Of a stretch of 64,000 nt of DNA, positions 25,614 to 33,675 are shown one piece after another (position 1 is the first letter of the stretch; each line of letters starts with the position of its first letter). Source of the stretch: Pseudomonas cerasi (GTDB taxonomy: Bacteria > Pseudomonadota > Gammaproteobacteria > Pseudomonadales > Pseudomonadaceae); contig NZ_LT222319.1 in assembly GCF_900074915.1 (NCBI RefSeq), positions 4,063,001 to 4,127,000 of the forward strand. Direction: 5' to 3'. Both the position numbers and the translations under genes were made by a program. Below the pieces are notes generated by a model that worked only from the letters and a program-made list of their open reading frames with translations, ran no database searches and was not told the origin of the DNA.

Positions 25614-26666
25614 TCATGCAACGCGTCGAATGCGTTTTTTGGCAGAGCGGCCACGCGTGTGGCTGAACAGATCTTTCGGGTCAGCCTCTACCCAAGGAAC
25701 CAGCTCGATCTTGGTACCAGCACCACGTTTCTGTGCCTGCTCGAGGACGTAACGAAGTACCGAGTAATCCTCCAAGGCGAAACCGACCGAGTCGAAGACG
25801 GTTACTTGGTCATTGCTCTGACGGCCTTCCTGCTCGCCGGTCAGGACACGCCACAGATCCACAACAGGAGAGTCGGCTTCAAGCTGCTGGATGTCACCTT
25901 CGATGCGGGTTTGCGGCTCGTACTCCACGAACACCCGAGACATACGCAGCACATCAGCATGCAGTTCAGTCTTCCCAGGGCAATCGCCGCCAACGGCGTT
26001 CAGGTGCATACCTGGCTCCAGCATTTCCGGAGTGATGATGGTGGCGTAAGCCTTATCTGCAGTAACGGTGGTCACGACATCGGCACCACGAACTGCCTCT
26101 GCGATGCCATGCGCGCGGGTGATCTTCAGGTCGGTGTATTCCTGCAAGTTTCTGATGAGCTTGGCAGTAGCCAGTGGGTCGACGTCATAGGCCAAGATCT
26201 CCTGAATGCCTAGGTGCTTGTGGAATGCGAGAGCCTGGAATTCACTTTGCGCACCATTGCCGATGAGAGCCATCTTCCGCGAGTTCGGACGGGCCAAGGC
26301 CTTGGCAGCCATCAGCGAGGTGGCGGCAGTTCGAAGTGCAGTTGCGATAGTCAGCTCGGACAGCAGCACCGGGTAACCTGTCTGGACATCGGCCAGTACC
26401 CCAAAAGCCATGACTGTGTGGAGATCTTTGAATGTATTCGAGGGGTGGCCATTCACATACTTGAATGCATACTGGTTGGTATCAGCGACTGGCATCAACT
26501 CGATAACCCCGACCTCAGAGTGGTTAGCTACCCGGGCTGACTTGTCAAACTCTGGCCAGCGCTTGAAGTCATCACGAATGACTTCAGAGAGTTCGCCTAA
26601 GAAATCAACTACTCCGATATCGTTAACCAGATCGGACATGGTGGGAACATCGATGAAATGCGTCAT
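25614..26666 (-). CDS. Ornithine cyclodeaminase
   Basis: A 350-aa protein starting MTHFIDVPTMSDLVN at the ATG at 26666, with AAGGTG upstream. The ornithine cyclodeaminase/mu-crystallin family converts ornithine to proline and ammonia with bound NAD. The Rossmann motif is LIGNGAQSEFQ, LNAVGGDCPGKTEL carries the catalytic Asp region, and the substrate-binding segment is ELMPVADTNQYAFKYVNGHP. It forms an operon with ctlX and is divergent from an Lrp regulator. Confidence 0.93.
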   Translation of the reverse strand: MTHFIDVPTMSDLVNDIGVVDFLGELSEVIRDDFKRWPEFDKSARVANHSEVGVIELMPVADTNQYAFKYVNGHPSNTFKDLHTVMAFGVLADVQTGYPVLLSELTIATALRTAATSLMAAKALARPNSRKMALIGNGAQSEFQALAFHKHLGIQEILAYDVDPLATAKLIRNLQEYTDLKITRAHGIAEAVRGADVVTTVTADKAYATIITPEMLEPGMHLNAVGGDCPGKTELHADVLRMSRVFVEYEPQTRIEGDIQQLEADSPVVDLWRVLTGEQEGRQSNDQVTVFDSVGFALEDYSVLRYVLEQAQKRGAGTKIELVPWVEADPKDLFSHTRGRSAKKRIRRVA

Positions 26667-26797
26667 TAATCTGCACCTTATATGTGCGCTCGCCACGAAA
26701 CCATGCATGGCGAATGCTAATTATGGATTTTTCTGACTCAGGAATTCTGATGAAATAATGGTGCAAATTGAAGCGTACAGGTTGCCAGATTTCTCAG

Positions 26798-26819
26798 GTT
26801 TCTAGACAATCTGCCCAAC
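26798..26819. promoter_or_regulatory. Candidate Lrp-type operator between ocd and lrp
   Basis: The 22-bp gtttctagacaatctgccc plus aac recurs with few changes as gtttttagacaatttgctc plus att at 27322-27343, on the other side of the lrp-like gene. The shared core is TAGACAAT-TGC-CA. Flanking the regulator gene in front of both divergent units makes binding by that regulator plausible. Confidence 0.45.
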
Positions 26820-26847
26820 CTAGCTAGCAATATGGATGGTTTAGAAT

Positions 26848-27270
26848 ATGGACGACACTGATCGGGAGCTGATCGCGCTCCTAAGGCATAACTCTCGTAC
26901 CCCTGTGATGACGTTAGCCAAAAAGTTGAAGGTGGCTCGCGCTACTGTTCAGAACCGGCTCGCAAAGCTCGAAGAGCAAGGCATCATCATGGGTTATACG
27001 ATTCGGCTTCAGTCAGATGCAGTGGAGCGGGGAGTGAGAGCAATCACGAGCATCAGCATCAGCGGGCACCATGCTGCCGAGGTAAAGCACTCGCTGCGTG
27101 GGCATCCAAACGTGGTCGCCATCCATACCACGAACGGTCGGTGGGATCTTATGGCGGAGCTTCGGGCAGATACTCTCGAAGCGTTCGATAAGGCGCTGAA
27201 CACGATTCGCTCCATTCAACATATCGAAAACAATGAAACCAGCATCCTGCTGTCGACCTTCAAGATGTGA
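26848..27270 (+). CDS. Lrp/AsnC family transcriptional regulator
   Basis: A 140-aa protein with an N-terminal HTH (about 5-60, LAKKLKVARATVQNRLAKLEEQG) and a C-terminal RAM ligand-binding domain (about 65-140). It is shorter than Lrp (164 aa), similar to AsnC/PutR-like members. It is divergent from ocd-ctlX and upstream of an amino-acid permease, so it probably senses an amino acid such as ornithine, citrulline or proline and controls both. Confidence 0.92.
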   Translation: MDDTDRELIALLRHNSRTPVMTLAKKLKVARATVQNRLAKLEEQGIIMGYTIRLQSDAVERGVRAITSISISGHHAAEVKHSLRGHPNVVAIHTTNGRWDLMAELRADTLEAFDKALNTIRSIQHIENNETSILLSTFKM

Positions 27271-27306
27271 GTGGGCCGTGCCCATTTGCACCAAGCTTGT
27301 GCGGAT

Positions 27307-27343
27307 GAGCATATTGCTCCAGTTTTTAGACAATTTGCTCATT
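27307..27343. promoter_or_regulatory. Candidate operator upstream of the permease
   Basis: The perfect palindrome GAGCA-tat-TGCTC (27307-27319) is followed at once by gtttttagacaatttgctc (27322-27340), the second copy of the motif at 26798. The 366-nt gap between lrp and the permease contains no gene; the rest is AT-rich with two ttggtgagt direct repeats (near 27480 and 27540). Confidence 0.45.
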
Positions 27344-27636
27344 TCATCACAACTGGCTAGCAGTTTGTAGCGTTCCGATTGGCAACTATGACTGGCAGAA
27401 TGGCCACTCAACCTTGTTTAGGGAAGGCTTGGAGGGAGCAAGCAAGAAGCTTGCGGTACTTTTTATGAACTAAAAACACTTGGTGAGTAAGCTTCACTAG
27501 AGCTCGCCTTTATTACCTTGAGGTTGCTATTACCGCGCTTTGGTGAGTGAACTATTAGTCAAGCGCCGCACTAAATCTCACCTTCAATTTGAAAGCGATT
27601 GGCGGTTTTTAGCAAAAAAATAATAAGAGGTCACAT

Positions 27637-29052
27637 ATGCATCAAACGTGCAATTCGCAAGAAGCGGACACAGGTGACGGTCGAGAGCTGAAGCGACGTC
27701 TTCAGAATAGACATATCCAACTAATCGCTATTAGCGGCGCAATCGGTACAGGCCTATTCATGGGCTCAGGAAAGATGATTGCCCTTTCCGGTTCTTCAAT
27801 CCTTCTTGTCTACGCCATTATAGGTTTTTTCGTTTTTTGTATTATGCGAGCAATGGGCGAAATGCTCCTTGCCAACCTCGAGATGGGCTCATTTGCAGAG
27901 CTCGTCCACCATCATTTAGGCCCGCGAGCAGGATTTATCCTAGCCTGGTCGTACTGGCTGAGCTGGGTGGTTGTAGCAGTGGGCGATGTCGTGGTGGTCG
28001 CAGGTTTCCTGCAATACTGGTTCCCCAACCTTCCCACGTGGATACCGGCCTTCGGAACGATGTTCCTTCTCGTAGCCCTGAATATGCTGGCTGTGAAAGC
28101 TTTCGGTGAGGTTGAGTTCTGGTTCGGCCTCATCAAGATTATTGCCATCGTGGCCCTGGTGCTCACCGGCCTCTATATGGTCGCAACGTCTTACACCTCA
28201 CCCGATGGTATCACCGCATCGTTCAGCCACTTGGTGGAGCCGGGTGTAATGATGCCGCATGGCGTGCTGGGCTTTCTGGCTGGTTTTCAGATCGCCATTT
28301 TTTCGTTCGTCGGAACGGAGCTCATCGGCACCGCAGCGGCAGAGGCTCACAATCCCGAGAAGACGCTGCCCAAGGCGATCAATACTATCCCGCTGCGTAT
28401 CATTCTGTTCTACGTTGCTGCACTCGCCTGCATTATCAGCGTCATCTCATGGTCGCATGTGCCTGCAAACCGTAGTCCATTTGTTGAGCTTTTCCTATCG
28501 GGCGGCCTTCCCGCTGCGGCAGGGATGATCAACTTCGTTGTGATGACATCCGCCGCCTCCTCCGCCAATAGCGGCGTGTACTCTGGCTCACGAATGCTGT
28601 ACGGCCTGTCTCACAACAAACAAGCACAACTAGCTTTCGGTCGCTTGTCAGGCTCCGGCACTCCAAGCCGCGCCTTGATGTTCTCCGGTCTGTGCATGAC
28701 CATCGCCCTGACCCTGTTGTTTGTCATTCCAGATGTGATGGGTGTGTTCACCTTGGTCTCGACTATCTCAGCGGTCATGGTGGTTGTGACGTGGTCGTTG
28801 ATCCTGCTCTCGTACCTGGCGTATCGACGTACAAGTCCACAAGCTCACCAGCGCTCAGCCTTCAAGCTCCCTGGCGGCAGGTTCACAGCTGTGCTCTCGC
28901 TGATCTTCCTCATGTTCGTGCTGTGCTTGCTGGCACTGGAAGCAGATACTCGGACAGCGCTGTACATGATGCCGCTCTGGTACATCGGTCTGTTGCTAGC
29001 CTATCAACGAAAGGTTAAAGCAACAGCCCCTGTAGCAATGACTGCTTCGTGA
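27637..29052 (+). CDS. Amino acid permease (APC family)
   Basis: A 471-aa inner-membrane carrier with about 12 helices. The start MHQTCNSQEADTG is followed by LKRRLQNRHIQLIAISGAIGTGLFMGSG, the TM1 signature of the amino-acid transporter subgroup of APC proteins (CycA, AnsP, GabP). FSFVGTELIGTAAAEAHNPEKTLPKAI is the second conserved block. It imports an amino acid by H+ symport; the neighbourhood suggests citrulline, ornithine or arginine. It is probably controlled by the upstream Lrp-type regulator. The RHH gene follows 10 nt later. Confidence 0.92.
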   Translation: MHQTCNSQEADTGDGRELKRRLQNRHIQLIAISGAIGTGLFMGSGKMIALSGSSILLVYAIIGFFVFCIMRAMGEMLLANLEMGSFAELVHHHLGPRAGFILAWSYWLSWVVVAVGDVVVVAGFLQYWFPNLPTWIPAFGTMFLLVALNMLAVKAFGEVEFWFGLIKIIAIVALVLTGLYMVATSYTSPDGITASFSHLVEPGVMMPHGVLGFLAGFQIAIFSFVGTELIGTAAAEAHNPEKTLPKAINTIPLRIILFYVAALACIISVISWSHVPANRSPFVELFLSGGLPAAAGMINFVVMTSAASSANSGVYSGSRMLYGLSHNKQAQLAFGRLSGSGTPSRALMFSGLCMTIALTLLFVIPDVMGVFTLVSTISAVMVVVTWSLILLSYLAYRRTSPQAHQRSAFKLPGGRFTAVLSLIFLMFVLCLLALEADTRTALYMMPLWYIGLLLAYQRKVKATAPVAMTAS

Positions 29053-29062
29053 GGTGGCGCTC

Positions 29063-29299
29063 GTGAGCTCGACCACAACAGGCATCAAACTCGATGCCCT
29101 GACCAAGGCGCGCATCAAGGAGGCTGCGGTGCTTCTGGATCGCACCCCTCACTGGTTCATGAAAAAGGCAGTGATGTACTGGTTGAAGAAAGTCGAGGCA
29201 GGTGCTGAAGTTGCTGAAATGCTGTGCGAGACCAGCCTAGAAGATGATGATCGGCTCAACAGCGTGTTGGGCCGAAAGCGACTGTTGAATGCCGAGTAG
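29063..29299 (+). CDS. Ribbon-helix-helix protein resembling the PutA DNA-binding domain
   Basis: A 78-aa protein from the GTG at 29063 (GAGG upstream; GTG 29054 is also open). TTTGIKLDALTKARIKEAA and LLDRTPHWFMKKAVMYWLKK reproduce the N-terminal RHH domain of proline dehydrogenase/regulator PutA, with the catalytic domains absent. It follows the permease directly, so it is probably co-transcribed. It may be a stand-alone regulator of ornithine/proline metabolism or a relic of putA; the open, well-formed domain favours the former. Confidence 0.75.
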   Translation: MSSTTTGIKLDALTKARIKEAAVLLDRTPHWFMKKAVMYWLKKVEAGAEVAEMLCETSLEDDDRLNSVLGRKRLLNAE

Positions 29300-29538
29300 C
29301 GAAACAGAGCGACAACAGCCAAACACTGCAGTCGTTTCGGCCGAACTGCCTCAACACGCCCGCCCCCTTCTCAGACGAGCGATGCCTCAGCGAGGCAGTG
29401 CTGGAAGCTTTCCAGAAACTGAATCGCCCCAGGTTTCGTAGACACCTCCATGCCTTAAACTGAGGCTAATCAGGAGGTGCCATGAGCAACTGTCAACGCC
29501 AACTAAAAAGTGACCCCCTTCCGTGCTAAATCGCCAAC

Positions 29539-30348
29539 TTAGTTTTGACCCCCCTCGGGTTCATATTTTCGAGCCGGTTCGGCCCGAGAAGATTTGGTTC
29601 CTGCTTTGCGCTTGTCCTTGAGTCGATAGCTTTCACCTGTCATCTGCACGATATGGGCATGATGTAACAGCCTGTCCAGCATGGCCGCTGTCAGTGTTTG
29701 ATCATCCGCAAAGGTTCCGGCCCACTGGGTAAACGGCAAGTTACTCGTGAGGATCAGGCTGCCTTGCTCGTAGCGCTTGGCGACAACATTGAAGAACAGG
29801 TTGGCTTCATCACGACCAAACGGCAGGTAGCCGATTTCATCGATGACCAACAACCCAGGGGCCATCACCACACGACTGAAGTATTCCTTGAGCCGTTCCT
29901 GGCGGTGCGCAGCGGTCAGTTGCAGCATCAAGTCAGCCGCCGTGACGAAGCGGGTTTTGATACCGGCCATCACTGCCCGGTAGGCCAGGGCGATAGCCAG
30001 GTGGCTCTTGCCTACACCACTAGGCCCCAGGAACACGATGTTCTCGGCACGTCCAACAAAACTCAGTGCTGCCAGCTCCTGGAGCTGTGCCCGGGGGACG
30101 CCGGTGGCAAACGCGAAGTCGTATTGCTCCAGCGTTTTCACAGCGGGCAGCGCGGCAGTTTTCAGCAGGGCCTGTCGAGAGCGTTCACTTCGGGCATCGG
30201 TCTCGGCAGCCAGCAGCTTTTCGAGGAAGTCGGCAAAGCTGTCTTCGCCGCTTGCTGCTTGTTGGGCCAGGTGCGGCCAGTCCACCCCGACGCGCTCAAG
30301 CTTTAGCCCCTTGCATAGTTCTGTCAGGCGAGCATGTTGAAGGTTCAT
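29539..30348 (-). CDS. istB: IS21 helper ATPase IstB
   Basis: A 269-aa AAA+ ATPase that assembles on DNA and directs IstA to the target. The Walker A motif GPSGVGKSHLA is at about 108-118 and the Walker B region is LLVIDEIGYLPF. It overlaps the end of istA (ATGA), so it is translationally coupled. It is intact. Confidence 0.95.
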   Translation of the reverse strand: MNLQHARLTELCKGLKLERVGVDWPHLAQQAASGEDSFADFLEKLLAAETDARSERSRQALLKTAALPAVKTLEQYDFAFATGVPRAQLQELAALSFVGRAENIVFLGPSGVGKSHLAIALAYRAVMAGIKTRFVTAADLMLQLTAAHRQERLKEYFSRVVMAPGLLVIDEIGYLPFGRDEANLFFNVVAKRYEQGSLILTSNLPFTQWAGTFADDQTLTAAMLDRLLHHAHIVQMTGESYRLKDKRKAGTKSSRAEPARKYEPEGGQN

Positions 30349-31367
30349 GCTCTCACCTCCAGCAGTTGCTCATAAACCGACAGCGGATGCTGCAAGCTCT
30401 CGTACGGCAGGACCCGTCCCAGGCGTAGGCCTTGGGCGGGTTGTGGGCGCAGGCTCTGTGTTGGCAGTGGTAATAGTACCTGCTGCTCTTGGGCCAGACG
30501 TACCGCCGGTTGAACACCCGTCGTGCCGTGAATCCGCTGATGAGCGACTTCGTCGAGCCATTGGCCGATATGTGCGTTGGCCGTCACCACATCCAGCGTC
30601 AGACCCGCACTCTTGAGCGTAGCGGCCAACGGGGTAATGAAACTGCCCTTCAGATACCCGTTGAAGCGCTCAACCTTGCCCTTGGTCTGGGCACGGTAAG
30701 GGCGGCAGACCTTGGGAATAAAACCAAACTCATCGGCCAGCGCAGCCAATCGGGGATGCCAACGGTGCTGGCCCTCCCCAAAAGCATCTCGCTCGGTGAT
30801 GATGGTTCCGGCGTTATCAAACAATGCCTGCTCGGGCACGCCGCCAAAGTAAGCGAACGCCTCCCGAAGCCCTGTCAGCCAGGCTTCGCTGTCCTCTCGC
30901 TCGGAGAAACGGACAAAGCTTGCTCGACTAAAACCAAGTGTCGCCACGAACGCCTTAAGCGGCTGACGGCCTCGTCGAATGGTGGTGAAGTCCACCTGTA
31001 TCTGCTTGCCGGGCAGTGTCTCGAAACGTACCACCGGCTCTTCTGCCTTACGTTTGAAGGGGCGAATATAAGCCTTCAGACGACTGACGCCGCCGCTGTA
31101 CCCCAATGCCGTGATCTCACGCAGCAGGACGGTCGCCGGAATCCAGTGTGGGCGCGCCGCCTCAATACGCTCGTGCAGGTAGTCCTTGAAGGGGTCGATT
31201 TTGCACGGACGTGCGGGTCTCACCTTGTCACTGGGTAGCGACCGGGCCTTTCGCAGGTACTTGCGCACGGTGTTACGCGAAATACCCAGCTCACGGGCGA
31301 TGAATTTGATGCCATGGCCCTGACGGGCCAACACTTTAATTTCCACAGACTGCTCCTGGGTCAACAT
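30345..31367 (-). CDS. istA: IS21 transposase IstA
   Basis: A 340-aa DDE transposase. The N-terminal HTH (IKFIARELGISRNTVRKYLR) is followed by the catalytic core with QVDFTTIRRG (first Asp), FDNAG (second Asp) and KGKVERFNGYLKG (Glu). It catalyses element excision and strand transfer with IstB. It is of the shorter IstA class and appears intact. Confidence 0.95.
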   Translation of the reverse strand: MLTQEQSVEIKVLARQGHGIKFIARELGISRNTVRKYLRKARSLPSDKVRPARPCKIDPFKDYLHERIEAARPHWIPATVLLREITALGYSGGVSRLKAYIRPFKRKAEEPVVRFETLPGKQIQVDFTTIRRGRQPLKAFVATLGFSRASFVRFSEREDSEAWLTGLREAFAYFGGVPEQALFDNAGTIITERDAFGEGQHRWHPRLAALADEFGFIPKVCRPYRAQTKGKVERFNGYLKGSFITPLAATLKSAGLTLDVVTANAHIGQWLDEVAHQRIHGTTGVQPAVRLAQEQQVLLPLPTQSLRPQPAQGLRLGRVLPYESLQHPLSVYEQLLEVRA

Positions 31368-31440
31368 ATTGGCAGCTCAAAGCCGCCAGTTTTACCCAGG
31401 GGGGTCAATTCTAGGTTGGCGTTAGGGGGTCATTTTTACA

Positions 31441-31728
31441 GTGGCGGTGACAAGCAACCCACGTTATCCCGAAGAATTCAAAATCCAAGCGGTCAATCAA
31501 GTGACCGAAAAGAAGCTGCCTGTCGCTGATGTGGCGGCGCGTCTTGGCGTGTCGACGCATAGCCTCTATGCCTGGATAAAGCGCTACAGCAAACCTCAAG
31601 CAGAACGGCAGCAAGACGACGATCAGCACGCTGAACTGCGTCGTCTGCGAGCCGAACTCAAGCGGGTCACTGAAGAGCGAGACATCTTAAAAAAGGCCGC
31701 CGCGTACTTTGCCAAGGAGTGCGGCTGA
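31441..31728 (+). CDS. IS3 OrfA with start replaced by the IS21 end
   Basis: A 95-aa HTH protein (DVAARLGVSTHSLYAWIKRY) with a C-terminal leucine zipper, the DNA-binding half of an IS3-type transposase. The original ATG AGC AAC is stranded at 29482-29490 on the far side of IS21. The current frame starts at a GTG in the IS21 terminus (MAVTSNPRYPEEF), with a slippery A6G run near its end for frameshifting into OrfB. Whether it is translated now depends on IS21 supplying a ribosome site. Confidence 0.8.
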   Translation: MAVTSNPRYPEEFKIQAVNQVTEKKLPVADVAARLGVSTHSLYAWIKRYSKPQAERQQDDDQHAELRRLRAELKRVTEERDILKKAAAYFAKECG

Positions 31729-32600
31729 AGTACGCCTTTATCAAGCAGCGCGCGGGCGACTATTCCATTCGACGGCTTTGCCTGACGCTAGAAGTCCATC
31801 CTAGTGGTTATTACACTTGGTTGTCTGAGCCGCAATCTGCACGCGCTAAAGACGACCAGCGATTGCTGGGTTTGATCAAGCACTCGTGGCTGGAGAGCGG
31901 CGGAGTTTATGGCTATCGCGAAATCCATGACGACCTGCGCGAGGTCGGTGAGGATTGTGGTCGGCATCGTGTAGCGAGGTTGATGCGTCTTGAAGGTCTG
32001 CGCGCTTAGACAGGGTATCGACGTCGCCCTGGAAAGTACGGCGGTAAGCCAGCGGTCGCCTCACCCAATTTGCTGAAGCGCCAGTTCGATGTCGTGGAAC
32101 CCAACAAGTTTTGGGTCACCGACATCACCTATATTCGTACCTATGAAGGCTGGCTGTATTTGGCGGTGGTGTTGGATCTGTTTTCTCGTCAGGTCGTTGG
32201 CTGGTCAATGAAGTCGCAGATGACCAGTGATTTGGCCATTGATGCGTTATTGATCGCGGTTTGGAGGCGAAAACCGAAACAAGAGGTGATGGTTCACTCC
32301 GACCAGGGCAGCCAGTACAGCAGCTCTGATTGGCGCAGTTTTTTGAAGGCAAACAATTTGGTTGCCAGCATGAGCCGCCGAGGCAATTGTCATGACAACG
32401 CCGTGGCCGAGAGCTTTTTCCAGCTTCTGAAACGGGAACGGATCAAGCGGAAAATCTACACCTCGCGATAAGATGCTCGCAGTGATGTGTTTGATTACAT
32501 CGAAATGTTCTACAACGCAAAACGCCGCCATGGTTTCAACAATCAGCTGTCACCGGTAGAGTTTGAAAAACGTTACGCAATGAGCTTGCAAGGTGTCTAG
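31719..32600 (+). pseudogene. IS3 OrfB (DDE transposase) with two nonsense codons
   Basis: The 294-codon integrase-core frame reads through in one frame with a TAG at 32007-32009 (before TGYRRRPGKYGG, probably from CAG) and a TAA at 32469-32471 (before DARSDVFDYIEMFYN, probably from GAA). The DDE regions FWVTDITYI, HSDQGSQY and ESFFQLLKRE are visible. The element can no longer make its own transposase. Confidence 0.9.
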
Positions 32601-32779
32601 AAAATCCGGGGCGATTCAGCAAGCGTCATGGAGGAGTGCTCACTGCAATAGGCAGCCGGTGGCAAAGATTCCCGATGAAGCCGCATAGATCCAGTGCCGT
32701 GATCCGGAATTCGTGTCGTACCTGCGACATGTGTCCCGAGTGCCGGGCTAAAAATCGGGTGCCGCAAAGAGGCCTTTTT

Positions 32780-33004
32780 CACAACGGTTCCATCTGCGTC
32801 CCCGAACGCAGGCATCGGTTCGCTTTCAGGTTTATTGAACAGGGCCAGTTGCGGCGTATTAGGTTCTACCGTCTGCTCGGATTTACGGCCGAAAATACTG
32901 TCACGCAACAGCTTGATCTGTTCTTTGAGATCAACAATGTGAGTGGCGCAAGCGTGTTTAACTTCCTGCTCCCGTGCGCGCGCTTCATAGCTCTCAAGCA
33001 ACAT
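32780..33004 (-). pseudogene. IS66 TnpC, N-terminal remnant
   Basis: MLLESYEARAREQEVKHACA and LKEQIKLLRDSIFGRKSEQT are the N-terminal coiled region of the IS66 transposase (normally about 500 aa). Similarity ends near DADG (about 32780). The 160 bases between there and the IS3 right end (32619-32779) match no family I know. The rest of tnpC is gone. Confidence 0.8.
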
Positions 33005-33072
33005 CTATTTGAGACGTACGGGGTCGTCGGGGAGGGTTTCGGGCACTGGTCGCATGCCGTGGATTATACCCG

Positions 33073-33439
33073 TCAGGCCACAAACCTTGGAGTCAAAACC
33101 TTGTGCGGGCGGTTTCTCCAGACATCAAATCCATCAAGCAACCAATTCAATTCAATTCAATTCAATTCCTGGACGGTCAGCACGATGACTTTGTCGACCT
33201 CATCCGGTGAGGTTTTGAAGCGCTCGAACTCGAGGCGCTTGAGCCAAAGACAAAAGCCGTTGCGCTCCCAATAAAGGATTTTCACTCGATTGCGGGGACG
33301 ATTCAGAAAAACAAAAAGGAAGGGGTCGAACACGGCCACCTTGATATCCAACCCCACCAGCGCCCCCGGTGGATTTTCGAAAATCCACAGGCTTGGGATA
33401 GAGGTATACCTTTTCGACTTTGGCGTTGGGTCGGATCAT
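33073..33439 (-). pseudogene. IS66 TnpB with deletion frameshift and repeat-borne stop
   Basis: The start MIRPNAKVEKVYLYPKPVDF (ATG 33439) is normal. A small deletion after VDFRKS shifts the frame before LDIKVAVFDP. Later VQELN is followed by a TGA created by expansion of an AATTC/GAATT pentanucleotide run (33144-33168), after which WLLDGFDVWRNRPHKVLTPR completes the protein in frame. No tnpA is recognisable; a probable element end gtaagtgatcc lies at 33523-33533. Confidence 0.85.
33144..33168. repeat. Pentanucleotide repeat (AATTC)x5
   Basis: Five perfect AATTC units lie inside the IS66 tnpB remnant. The native coding sequence would need only two, so a 15-bp slipped-strand expansion keeps the frame but introduces a TGA. 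Confidence 0.9.
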
Positions 33440-33640
33440 GGTGCTGGCTCCTGAAAGAATCGGTAGCACAGCATCAGGTGTTAACCAAAGGTCTTGAAGG
33501 TGTAGATGATGGATCACTTACGGTAATCAAGGCACCGAAGTCGAAATGACGAATACGTTGCCTGGCTGCTTGCCTGATCAATAAATGATCAGACTCAACT
33601 AGCCCAGTACACCCGCGGCAAGGCAAGGACAACTACGTCG

Positions 33641-33675
33641 TTATCCACAGAATTATCCACGGATTTTGTGGGTAA
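33641..33675. promoter_or_regulatory. Cluster of three DnaA-box-like 9-mers
   Basis: TTATCCACA (33641-33649, consensus) and TTATCCACG (33653-33661) stand in the same orientation, and TGTGGGTAA (33667-33675), the complement of TTACCCACA, is inverted. Three boxes in 35 bp resemble a fragment of a replication origin. No rep gene is adjacent. Confidence 0.45.

Larger units (their letters stand above)
29491..31452 (-). mobile_element. IS21-family insertion sequence, complete
   Basis: A 1962-bp element ending TGTCA...TGACA. The left end tgtcaacgccaactaaaaag matches the complement of the right end, and a second internal copy of the gccaac/gacccccct motif occurs at each end, as usual for IS21. It is flanked by a 6-bp target duplication AGCAAC (29485-29490 and 31453-31458). 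It carries intact istA and istB and so may be active. Confidence 0.93.
29420..32618 (+). mobile_element. IS3-family element interrupted by an IS21 element
   Basis: The left inverted repeat begins tgaatcgccccaggtttcgt (29420) and the complement of the right one (32592-32618) begins tgaatcgccccggattttct. Their common outer 11 bp are identical and the next 16 mostly so. Subtracting the nested IS21 and its 6-bp duplication leaves 1231 bp, normal for IS3. No target duplication is seen at the outer ends (aaac on the left, gcaa on the right). The 120 nt between the RHH gene and this element hold no gene. Confidence 0.88.

Noticed and set aside
27480..27560. ttggtgagt direct repeats before the permease
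   Set aside because: Only two short copies with no further structure; not enough to call an operator.
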